The notes under the pieces are model-generated. The model searched no databases, was not told where the DNA came from, and worked only from the letters and a program-made list of their open reading frames with translations. 26,471 nt of DNA. Origin: CADEEN01 sp035716845. Lineage in GTDB: Bacteria > Pseudomonadota > Gammaproteobacteria > Burkholderiales > Burkholderiaceae_C. Of the stretch, positions 17,399-26,471 are shown in pieces; the first letter of the stretch is position 1; each line of letters opens with the position of its first letter. Made by a program: the position numbers and the translations under genes. Location of the stretch: the NCBI GenBank assembly GCA_035716845.1, contig DASTJE010000269.1, forward strand, positions 1-26,471, read 5' to 3'.

Positions 17399-18844
17399 AT
17401 GAGCTTCGACCTCGTCCTTTTCGGCGGCACCGGCGACCTGGCCTGGCGCAAGCTGCTGCCGGCCCTGTTCCAGGCCTGGCGCCACGGCAAGCTGCCCGCC
17501 GGCGGTCGCATCCTCGCCGTGGCGCGCGACGAGCGCAGCGACGCCGAGTACCGCCACTTCATCCGCGAGCGCTTCGTCGAGGTCGAGCAGGCCAAGCGCC
17601 CGTCCGACGAGGAGTTCGCGCGCTTCGCCGAGCTGCTGCACTACCGACGCATGGATCTGGCGCAGCCCGAGCATTACGCGGGCCTCAAGCAGTGGCTCGA
17701 CGCGCGCGGCGCCGAGTGCACGGTGTTCTTCCTCGCCACCAGCCCGCACCTGTTCACCCAGATCTGCGCCCAGCTCGGCGCCGCCGGGCTGAACGGGCCG
17801 CATGTGCGGGTGGTGCTGGAGAAGCCGCTCGGCCACGACCTGGCCAGCGCGCGCGAGATCAACCGCGTGGTGCGCGCTGCGTTTGCCGAGTCGCAGGCGC
17901 TGCGCATCGACCACTACCTGGGCAAGCCGGCGGTGCAGAACCTGGCCGCTCTGCGCTTCGGCAATGCGCTGTTCGAGCCGCTGTGGCGCCGCGAGAGCAT
18001 CGCCAACATCCAGATCACGATCGCCGAGCGCCTGGGCGTGGGCACGCGCGGGGATTTCTACGACCGCACCGGCGCGCTGCGCGACATGGTGCAGAACCAC
18101 GCGCTGCAGCTGTTGACGATCATCGCGATGGAGCCGCCGGCCACCGGCGATGCCGACGCGATCCGCGACGAGAAGCTCAAGGCGCTGAAGTCGCTCAAGC
18201 CCTTCACGCCCGAGACGGTGGCGCGCGACGTGGTGCGCGGGCAGTACCGCGCGGGCACCATCGACGGCCAGGCGGTGGGCGGCTACCTCGACGAGGTCAA
18301 GGTGCCCGCGGGCAGCGCCACCGAGACCTTCGTCGCGCTGCGCACCGAGGTGCAGAACTGGCGCTGGGCCGGCGTGCCCTTCTACCTGCGCACCGGCAAG
18401 CGGCTGGCGGCGCGCGAGGCGCAGATCGTCGTCAACTTCCGCCCCGTGCCGCACGCGATCTTCGCGGGCAGCGCGCGCGCCAACAAGCTCGTGATCAAGC
18501 TTCAGCCGGAGGACGGCCTCGAGCTGCACCTGCTGGCGGCCAAGGGCAGCGGCGGCAACGAGGTGCTCTCGCCCGTCAAGCTGGACCTCGACTTCGACAA
18601 GACCTTCGGCAGCGCGCGCGTGGGCGCCTACGAGCGCCTGCTGCTCGACGCGATCGCCGGCCGGCTGAACCTGTTCGTGCGCAGCGACGAGCAGGAGGAA
18701 GCCTGGCGCTGGGTCGAACCCGTCCTCGACGCCTGGCGGCGCGACCCGGATGGCCCGCGCCCCTATGCGGCCGGCTCCTGGGGCCCGCCGGCGGCCAGCG
18801 CCCTGATCGCGCGCGACGGCTTCAGCTGGGCGGAGGAGCAATAG
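17399..18844 (+). CDS. zwf: Glucose-6-phosphate 1-dehydrogenase
   Basis: This 481-residue enzyme oxidises glucose 6-phosphate with NADP (or NAD) and is the entry to the oxidative pentose phosphate and Entner-Doudoroff routes. The nucleotide-binding motif is GGTGDLAWRKLLPAL at 9-23, EKPLGHDL at 141-148, and the substrate site RIDHYLGK at 169-176. I chose ATG at 17399. An in-frame ATG at 17363 has a better ribosome-binding site (GGAAGA), but its extra 12 codons are AT-rich, cover the HexR operator and promoter, and look non-coding. With the chosen start the leader is very short and lacks a Shine-Dalgarno. hexR follows 5 bases after the stop. Confidence 0.96.
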   Translation: MSFDLVLFGGTGDLAWRKLLPALFQAWRHGKLPAGGRILAVARDERSDAEYRHFIRERFVEVEQAKRPSDEEFARFAELLHYRRMDLAQPEHYAGLKQWLDARGAECTVFFLATSPHLFTQICAQLGAAGLNGPHVRVVLEKPLGHDLASAREINRVVRAAFAESQALRIDHYLGKPAVQNLAALRFGNALFEPLWRRESIANIQITIAERLGVGTRGDFYDRTGALRDMVQNHALQLLTIIAMEPPATGDADAIRDEKLKALKSLKPFTPETVARDVVRGQYRAGTIDGQAVGGYLDEVKVPAGSATETFVALRTEVQNWRWAGVPFYLRTGKRLAAREAQIVVNFRPVPHAIFAGSARANKLVIKLQPEDGLELHLLAAKGSGGNEVLSPVKLDLDFDKTFGSARVGAYERLLLDAIAGRLNLFVRSDEQEEAWRWVEPVLDAWRRDPDGPRPYAAGSWGPPAASALIARDGFSWAEEQ

Positions 18845-18849
18845 CGCAC

Positions 18850-19722
18850 ATGTCCATGCTCGAGCGCATCGAGGCCGCACTGCCGGCGCTGCCGCCGGCC
18901 GAGCAGCGCGTGGCCCGCCTGGTGCTGGCCGACGCACGGGGTTTCGCGTCCTTGCCGGTGGGCGAGCTGGCCGAACGCGCCCATGTCAGCAAGCCCACGG
19001 TGGTGCGCTTCTGCCGCAGCGTGGGCTACGACGGCCTGGCCGACTTCAAGCTCAAGCTCGCCGGCACCGTCAACGAGGGCGTGCCCTTCGTGCACCGCGC
19101 GGTCGACGAGGACGACAAGCCCGGCGATATCGTCGTCAAGGTGATCGACAACGCGGTGAGCGCGCTGCTGGCCTACCGCAACGACGCCGCCTCGCACGCG
19201 TTCGAGCGCGCGATCGACGCGCTGGCGGCGGCCTGCCGCAACGGGCGCCGCATCGAGTTCTACGGCGTCGGCAACTCCGGCATCGTGGCGCAGGACGCGC
19301 AGCACAAGTTCTTCCGCCTCGGCGTCACGGCCGCTGCGGTGGCCGATGGCCACGTGCAGGTGATGAGCGCGACGATGCTGAAACCCGGAGACTGCGTGGT
19401 CGTGATCTCCAACTCCGGCCACAGCCGCGACCTGCTGGACGCGGCCGAGATCGCGCGCCGCAAGGGCGCCACGGTGATCGTCGTCACCGCCAGCGGCTCA
19501 CCTCTGGCACGCAATGCGACCGGGGCCCACCAGATCCTGCTGGCGGCCGACCATCCGGAGGACTACGACCGCTACAGCCCGATGGTGTCGCGCCTGCTGC
19601 ACCTGGTGATCATCGACATCCTGACCACCGGCGTGGCACTGCGCCTGGGCAGCGCACTGCGGCCGATGCTGGCCGAGATCAAGCGCAACCTGCGCGCCAA
19701 GCGCTACGCCAAGGGCGACTGA
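18850..19722 (+). CDS. hexR: HexR-type RpiR-family transcriptional regulator
   Basis: This 290-residue regulator has an N-terminal RpiR helix-turn-helix (LPVGELAERAHVSKPTVVRFCRSVGYDGLADFK, in pieces at about 35-67) and a C-terminal SIS sugar-phosphate-binding domain at about 125-255 (EFYGVGNSGIVAQDA, VVVISNSGHSRDLLDAAEIA). In other proteobacteria HexR represses zwf and Entner-Doudoroff genes and is released by 2-keto-3-deoxy-6-phosphogluconate. Its place directly after zwf, and the HexR-like palindrome in front of zwf, support autoregulation of this operon. Only 15 bases separate its stop from the convergent mlaB stop, and no terminator is visible there. Confidence 0.92.
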   Translation: MSMLERIEAALPALPPAEQRVARLVLADARGFASLPVGELAERAHVSKPTVVRFCRSVGYDGLADFKLKLAGTVNEGVPFVHRAVDEDDKPGDIVVKVIDNAVSALLAYRNDAASHAFERAIDALAAACRNGRRIEFYGVGNSGIVAQDAQHKFFRLGVTAAAVADGHVQVMSATMLKPGDCVVVISNSGHSRDLLDAAEIARRKGATVIVVTASGSPLARNATGAHQILLAADHPEDYDRYSPMVSRLLHLVIIDILTTGVALRLGSALRPMLAEIKRNLRAKRYAKGD

Positions 19723-19737
19723 CCGCGCGCCGGTCCG

Positions 19738-20016
19738 TCACGGGCGCGGCGCCTCGAAGGCGAGCAGGTCGCCCACCCCGTAGAGGCCGGCCAGCTCCAC
19801 CATGGCCGCGGGCGCCGCGTGCACGCGGAACGCGCGGCCGGCCGCGAGCGCGCAGCGGCGCCCCTCGATCAGCACGGCAATGGCCGAGGTGTCGAAGGCA
19901 TGCAGGCCGCGGGCGTCGACCTGCAGCGGACCCTCGCCCTCGCCCGCCGCGCGCGCGATCGCTTCGGCCGCGGCCTTGGCCTCGGCCAGCGTCAGGGTGG
20001 CGGGCAATGCGTGCAT
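19738..20016 (-). CDS. mlaB: STAS-domain protein, MlaB of the phospholipid transporter
   Basis: This 92-residue single STAS domain has a beta-alpha core with VDARGLHAFDTSAIAVLIEGRR, the usual D-T/S-S element around residues 42-44. MlaB binds the ATPase MlaF on the cytoplasmic side and is needed for activity of the MlaFEDB complex. It is the last gene of the mla operon, 7 bases after mlaC, and GAGG five bases before the ATG supports the start. The sequence alone fits any small STAS protein; position makes the assignment. Confidence 0.85.
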   Translation of the reverse strand: MHALPATLTLAEAKAAAEAIARAAGEGEGPLQVDARGLHAFDTSAIAVLIEGRRCALAAGRAFRVHAAPAAMVELAGLYGVGDLLAFEAPRP

Positions 20017-20023
20017 GCCGGCC

Positions 20024-20638
20024 TCAGGACTTGCCGGCGCCCTTGTTGCGCTCGGCGAGCTTGCCGATCAGCCCGTCGATGCCGCCGGCGCTGATGTCCT
20101 GCGCGAACTGGTTGCGGTACTGCTCGACCAGCCACACGCCCAGCACGTTGACGTCGTAGATCTTCCAGGCCGCGTTGGCCTTCTCGAGGCGGTAGTCGAG
20201 CTGGATCGGCTCGCCCTTGCCCTTGATCTCGGTGCGCACGACGACCTCGGTGTCTTCCGCAGCGGCGCGCATCGGCTTGAGCTGCACCGTCTGGTCCTTC
20301 ACCTGCGTGAGCGCTCCGGCATAGGTGCGCACCAGCAGGGTCTTGAATTCCTCCTGCAGGCGCTTCTGCTGCTCGGGCGTGGCCGTGCGCCAGTTGCGGC
20401 CGACGGCCGACGCCGTCATGCGCTGGAAGTTGACGTGCGGCATGACCTTGCTGTCGACCAGCGTGACGATCCTGCCGAGATCGCCGGACTGGATCGCCTT
20501 GTCCGACTTCACGGTGTCGATCACCTCGGTGGAGAGCTGGCGGATCAGGCCGTCGGGCGACGAGGCGAGGTCCGCCGCGGCCGCGCCGAAAGCCAGCACC
20601 AGGGTCAGGAGGCCGGAGAAGACTTGCTTGAGCGTCAT
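20024..20638 (-). CDS. mlaC: Periplasmic phospholipid-binding protein MlaC
   Basis: This 204-residue periplasmic shuttle of the Mla pathway carries phospholipids between the outer-membrane MlaA complex and the inner-membrane MlaFEDB complex. Signal peptide residues 1-22 end AAA, followed by a typical MlaC/Ttg2D body (VTLVDSKVMPHVNFQRMTASAVGRNW, LVRTYAGAL, IYDVNVLGVWLVEQYRNQF). ATG at 20638 is chosen because AAAGGA lies five bases upstream; the ATG at 20644 would start directly on that site. It lies between mlaA and mlaB. Confidence 0.93.
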   Translation of the reverse strand: MTLKQVFSGLLTLVLAFGAAAADLASSPDGLIRQLSTEVIDTVKSDKAIQSGDLGRIVTLVDSKVMPHVNFQRMTASAVGRNWRTATPEQQKRLQEEFKTLLVRTYAGALTQVKDQTVQLKPMRAAAEDTEVVVRTEIKGKGEPIQLDYRLEKANAAWKIYDVNVLGVWLVEQYRNQFAQDISAGGIDGLIGKLAERNKGAGKS

Positions 20639-20656
20639 GGTCATCCTTTGCAGCAG

Positions 20657-20674
20657 GGCTGCCGTCGGGCAGCC
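20657..20674 (-). other. Hairpin between mlaA and mlaC
   Basis: GGCTGCC and GGCAGCC form a perfect 7-base-pair stem with a 4-base loop, about 20 bases before the mlaC start. There is no T-run after it on the minus strand, so it is more likely an mRNA-stability or processing element than a terminator. Confidence 0.45.
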
Positions 20675-20707
20675 GCAGGTCGTTCAACGCCGGGCGGCGG
20701 CGCGGGT

Positions 20708-21451
20708 TTACCGGGCAGGCGGCGGCTCGTCGCGGTCCTCGGGCAGCGGCGGCGGGTCGCCGTCGTGGACGAGGCTGCGGCGCCGCGCCAGGTAGGCATC
20801 GCGCAGGAAGCTGTACTTGTCCAGGGCCACGTCGTCGAGCACGCGCGAGGCCCCGAGCAGGTTGGTGCGCGTGTCGACGATGTTGAGCGCCCGCAGCGAG
20901 TTGGCGGCACGCCGGTCGTCGGTGAGGGCGCCGACGCCGGCCTGCATGTCCAGCGCCAGGCCCGCGGTGTCGCGCACCGACGACGGGCCCAGCAGGGGCA
21001 GCACGAGATAGGGCCCGGGCGGCAGGCCCCAGCGACCGAGCGTCTGGCCGAAGTCCTCGCTGCGGCGCTCCATGCCGAGGTCGCTCGCCACGTCGAACAC
21101 GCCGCCGATGCCGAACAGCGTGTTGGTGGCCACGCGCGCGACGCTGGTCGCGGCGGCCTCGCCCTTGCCCTGCAGGGCGTTGTTGACGGCCGACCAGACG
21201 TCGCCGATGTTGGCGAAGAAGTTGGTGACGCCCGCGCGCAGCGGCTCGGGCACGACGGCCTTGTAGCCGCGCGCCACCGGCTGCAGCACGGCGCTGTCGA
21301 CGGCATCGTTGAACGAGAAGACCGCGCGGTTCCAGCCCTCGAGCGGATCGGCGGGGTTCGAGGCGCGCGCCGCGGCGTCCTGGGCCTGGACGCCACCACC
21401 CAGCGCGGCCAGCGCCAGTGCAGCGACGGCGCTGCGCAGGGTGGCGTTCAC
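20708..21451 (-). CDS. mlaA: MlaA (VacJ) family outer-membrane phospholipid-transport protein
   Basis: This 247-residue VacJ/MlaA protein removes phospholipids from the outer leaflet of the outer membrane. Family motifs are NPADPLEGWNRAVFSFNDAVD near residue 32, NFFANIGDVWSAVNNALQGK, NTLFGIGGVFDVASDLGM, and GPYLVLPLLGPSSVRD. The signal ends GGGVQAQDA and there is no cysteine anywhere in the protein, so the usual lipobox of E. coli MlaA is missing; signal peptidase I cleavage at VQA is predicted instead. The start is GTG at 21451, overlapping the mlaD stop as GTGA. The C-terminus is proline- and acid-rich (DPPPLPEDRDEPPPAR). Confidence 0.93.
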   Translation of the reverse strand: MNATLRSAVAALALAALGGGVQAQDAAARASNPADPLEGWNRAVFSFNDAVDSAVLQPVARGYKAVVPEPLRAGVTNFFANIGDVWSAVNNALQGKGEAAATSVARVATNTLFGIGGVFDVASDLGMERRSEDFGQTLGRWGLPPGPYLVLPLLGPSSVRDTAGLALDMQAGVGALTDDRRAANSLRALNIVDTRTNLLGASRVLDDVALDKYSFLRDAYLARRRSLVHDGDPPPLPEDRDEPPPAR

Positions 21452-21933
21452 TTCTTGGCCTCCCCGCCCGGCGTGCCGGCGTCGGCGGCCTTGTTGAAGA
21501 TCAGCTGGCCGATCAGGTTCTCGAGCACCACGGCCGACTGGGTCTGGCGGATCACGTCGCCGGGCGCGAGGTTCTTCTCGTCGCCGCCGGGCTCGAGCCC
21601 GACGTACTGGTCGCCCAGCAGGCCCGAGGTGAGGATCTTGGCCGAGGAGTCCTTCGGAAACTGCACGTCCTGGTTGATCTCCATCGTGACCACGCCCTGG
21701 TAGGTCTTGACGTCGAGCGCGATGCTCTTGACGCGCCCCACGGTGACGCCGGCACTGCGCACCGGCGCACGCGGCTTGAGGCCGCCGATGTTGTCGAAGC
21801 GCGCGGTCACGGTGTAACCGGCACGCTCGCCGAAGCTTGCCAGGTTGGCCGCCTTCAGCGCCAGGAACAGCAGCGCAGCCATGCCCAGCAGCACGAACAG
21901 GCCCACCAGCGTCTCGATACCTTTCTTGCCCAT
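21448..21933 (-). CDS. mlaD: MCE-domain protein MlaD
   Basis: This 161-residue inner-membrane substrate-binding subunit has one transmembrane helix at about residues 7-28 and a periplasmic MCE domain at about 38-116 (VTARFDNIGGLKPRAPVRSAGVTVGRV, SGLLGDQYVGLEPGG). MlaD forms a hexameric ring on the MlaE dimer. GGAGAGG before the ATG is a strong ribosome-binding site. It follows mlaE by 13 bases and overlaps mlaA by four. Confidence 0.95.
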   Translation of the reverse strand: MGKKGIETLVGLFVLLGMAALLFLALKAANLASFGERAGYTVTARFDNIGGLKPRAPVRSAGVTVGRVKSIALDVKTYQGVVTMEINQDVQFPKDSSAKILTSGLLGDQYVGLEPGGDEKNLAPGDVIRQTQSAVVLENLIGQLIFNKAADAGTPGGEAKK

Positions 21934-21946
21934 CGTTCCTCTCCCG

Positions 21947-22726
21947 TCACGGCGTCGAAAACATCAGCGCCGTGAGCACGAAATCCAGCCCCAGCACCGA
22001 CAGCGAGGAGATCACCACGGTGCGCGTCGTCGCATAGGCCACGCCCTCGGGCGTCGCCTCGGTCTCGTGACCCTGGTACAGCGCGACGGCCGTGCAGACG
22101 ATGCCGAACACGAAGCTCTTGACCACGCCGTTGCCGACATCGCGCCAGACGTCCACGCGCGACTGCATCAGCGACCAGAAGTTGCCCGCGTCCAGCCCGA
22201 TCAGCAGCACGCCCACGACGTAGGCGCCCAGGATGCCGATGGCCGAGAACAGCGCGGCCAGCAGCGGCATCGAGACCACGCCGCCGATGAAGCGCGGTGC
22301 GAGCACGCGCGCGCGCGGGTCGACGGCCATCATCTCCATCGCGGCCAGCTGCTCGCCCGCCTTCATCAGGCCGATCTCGGCCGTCAGCGAGGTGCCGGCC
22401 CGGCCGGCGAACAGCAGCGCCGTGACCACCGGCCCCAGCTCGCGCACCAGCGCCAGGTTGACGATCAGCCCCAGCGACTCGGTGGCCCCGTAGGTGACCA
22501 GCGCGTAGTACATCTGCAGCGCCAGCACGAAGCCGACGGCCAGGCCCGACGAGAGGATGATCACCAGCGACAGGTTGCCGATGGCGTGGACCTGCCGCAC
22601 CACCAGCGCGAAGCGCCTGAGCGCGGCCGGCACGTTGAGCAGCAGGTCGAGGAAGAACGCCCCCGCGTGGCCGAAGCTGCGCATCACGTCGAGCGAGCGC
22701 GTGCCGAGCGTGGCCAGCCAGTTCAT
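21947..22726 (-). CDS. mlaE: ABC transporter permease MlaE
   Basis: This 259-residue permease of the Mla lipid transporter has the family signature AGRAGTSLTAEIGLMKAGEQ at about residues 108-127. Hydrophobic membrane segments lie near 51-75, 95-107, 146-178, 200-217 and 237-257. Its ATG overlaps the TGA of the 28-codon ORF in linker repeat B, and its ribosome-binding site GAGGGG is part of that repeat. It is flanked by mlaF and mlaD. Confidence 0.95.
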   Translation of the reverse strand: MNWLATLGTRSLDVMRSFGHAGAFFLDLLLNVPAALRRFALVVRQVHAIGNLSLVIILSSGLAVGFVLALQMYYALVTYGATESLGLIVNLALVRELGPVVTALLFAGRAGTSLTAEIGLMKAGEQLAAMEMMAVDPRARVLAPRFIGGVVSMPLLAALFSAIGILGAYVVGVLLIGLDAGNFWSLMQSRVDVWRDVGNGVVKSFVFGIVCTAVALYQGHETEATPEGVAYATTRTVVISSLSVLGLDFVLTALMFSTP

Positions 22727-22809
22727 GTCAGCCCCTCGCTCGCGGAGTACCGCAAGCGATCCCCCGAGGGGATGCGAGCTTGCTTGGGGCGGCCCGGCGC
22801 TGCGCTCAT
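22723..22809 (-). repeat. Linker repeat copy B, between mlaF and mlaE
   Basis: This is the second copy of the element at 14525-14614, 87 bases long. Its ATG overlaps the mlaF TGA, and a 28-codon ORF (AAPGRPKQA, PSGDR, EGL) ends in a TGA overlapping the mlaE ATG. The hairpin is longer than in copy A: GCAAGC and GCTTGC flank ATCCCC-TCG-GGGGAT. CCCCTCG (22765-22771) is again perfectly complementary to CGAGGGG (22732-22738), the mlaE ribosome-binding site. GGAGG in the mlaF end, eight to nine bases before the ATG, could start translation of the small ORF. Confidence 0.75.
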
Positions 22810-23624
22810 GCGCTGGCCCTCCGGCCGAAATCGTCTTCGAGCGACGGCGCCGGGTAGTGGAACTTGACCGGCCCGTCGGGCTCGCCGCGCACGAACTGGC
22901 GCGTCTCGGGGTCGGCCGAAGCCATGAGCTCGGCCGGCGTGCCCTGCGCGACGATGCGCCCGCCGGTGGCCATCAGGATCACGTGGTCGCTGATGGCCAT
23001 GCACTCGGGCACGTCGTGCGAGATCACGAGCGACGTGGCGCCGGTGGCGTCGTTGAGCTTGCGGATCAGATTGGCGGCCACACCCATGCTGATCAGGTCC
23101 AGCCCGGCGAAGGGTTCGTCGTACATGATCAGCGCCGGGTCGAGCGCGATGGCACGCGCCAGCGCGATGCGCCGCGCCATGCCGCCGGACACCTCGCTGA
23201 TGCGCAGGTCCGCCGCCCCGCGCAGCCCCACGGCGTGCAGCTTCATCAGCACGATGTCTCGGATCATCGACTCCGGCAGGCCCGAGTGCTCGCGCAGCGG
23301 GAAGGCCACGTTGTCGAAGACCGACAGGTCGGTGAACAGGGCGCCGAACTGGAACAGCATGCCCATGCGCCGGCGCAGCCGCAGGAGTTGCGCCCGATCG
23401 CGCGCGTCGAGCACCTCGCCGTCGAACACCACGCGGCCGCTGTCGGCGGCCGCCATGCCTCCGATCAGGCGCAGCAGCGTCGTCTTGCCGCAGCCCGATC
23501 CGCCGAGGACGGCCGTGACCTTGCCGCGCGCGAACTTCAGCGAGAGGTCACTGAGGATCGTGCGGCTGGCGTCGTAGCCGAACGTGACACGGTCGATCTC
23601 GATGAAGGCGTCGGAGGGGTTCAA
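22806..23624 (-). CDS. mlaF: ABC transporter ATP-binding protein MlaF
   Basis: This 272-residue ATPase of the Mla transporter has Walker A GGSGCGKTT at 41-49, Q-loop FQFGALF at 91-97, signature VSGGM at 145-149, Walker B LIMYDEP at 165-171, and His203 of the H-loop. PFAGLDLISMG matches MlaF rather than general importers. The only start before the upstream stop in this frame is TTG at 23624, and it has no clear Shine-Dalgarno. It is the first gene of the mla operon. I see no convincing promoter in the 132 bases between it and gltD. Confidence 0.94.
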   Translation of the reverse strand: MNPSDAFIEIDRVTFGYDASRTILSDLSLKFARGKVTAVLGGSGCGKTTLLRLIGGMAAADSGRVVFDGEVLDARDRAQLLRLRRRMGMLFQFGALFTDLSVFDNVAFPLREHSGLPESMIRDIVLMKLHAVGLRGAADLRISEVSGGMARRIALARAIALDPALIMYDEPFAGLDLISMGVAANLIRKLNDATGATSLVISHDVPECMAISDHVILMATGGRIVAQGTPAELMASADPETRQFVRGEPDGPVKFHYPAPSLEDDFGRRASA

Positions 23625-23705
23625 TCGGCAAGGCGGAACGGCCCGGGGGCACGCGCCGCGAAGAGGTCGGTCGAGGCGGCGCGGATTCTCTCACGCAGCA
23701 CGCAC

Positions 23706-23727
23706 CCATGCGGGATTCCCCGCATGG
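23706..23727 (-). terminator. Hairpin after gltD, possible terminator
   Basis: CCATGCGGG (23706-23714) and CCCGCATGG (23719-23727) form a perfect 9-base-pair stem with a 4-base loop about 30 bases past the gltD stop. No T-run follows on the minus strand, so termination may be weak or Rho-assisted. It is the only candidate boundary between the glt and mla units. Confidence 0.5.
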
Positions 23728-23756
23728 CCGCGGCTTACGTCTTGTGACCTGTCGGC

Positions 23757-25223
<1,467 letters not shown>

Positions 25224-25232
25224 GATGTGCTC

Positions 25233-26471
<1,239 letters not shown>

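Noticed and set aside
17339..18937. 532-residue minus-strand open frame opposite zwf
   Set aside because: Mirror frame of a GC-rich gene; low-complexity residues and no recognisable motifs, while the plus-strand frame is clearly Zwf.

Overview
The window looks like chromosomal DNA from a very GC-rich betaproteobacterium of the order Burkholderiales, probably the Rubrivivax/Leptothrix/Methylibium/Rhizobacter neighbourhood. This rests on the strong G/C third-position bias, a polyhydroxyalkanoate-system protein, the tal/pgi and zwf/hexR arrangement, and the mlaF-E-D-A-C-B gene order. The genus is an inference. Almost every base is coding. No gene-free stretch exceeds about 140 bases, and I see no rRNA, tRNA, CRISPR array, insertion sequence or prophage.

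Left part (1-9800): the 3' end of purH runs by a TTGA overlap into an exported esterase. Facing it is a lower-GC segment with a class C beta-lactamase (ampC) and a tiny upstream ORF. Next comes a two-gene unit (class III aminotransferase, then a FadR-type GntR regulator) headed by a conspicuous paired operator. A four-gene minus-strand run follows: molybdopterin oxidoreductase, lipoprotein aminopeptidase, PHA-system protein, and a second exported esterase of the same family as the first.

Middle (9800-19722): a plus-strand pair encodes a branched-chain-type ABC substrate-binding protein and an M20 amidohydrolase. A central-carbon block follows, with tal, pgi and a HAD phosphatase on the minus strand and zwf and hexR on the plus strand. 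A secreted subtilisin-like protease with its own terminator sits between tal and zwf. A palindrome matching the HexR operator lies just before zwf, which suggests feedback control by the downstream hexR.

Right part (19738-26471): a complete Mla phospholipid-transport operon (mlaF, E, D, A, C, B), then gltD and the 3' part of gltB, all on the minus strand.

The most unusual signal is a repeated 87-90 base linker found once in the tal-pgi junction and once in the mlaF-mlaE junction. Each copy holds a 28-29 codon ORF joined by ATGA overlaps to the genes on both sides. Each also has a CCCC/GGGG hairpin and a CCCCTCG segment perfectly complementary to the CGAGGGG ribosome-binding site that the element supplies to the downstream gene.
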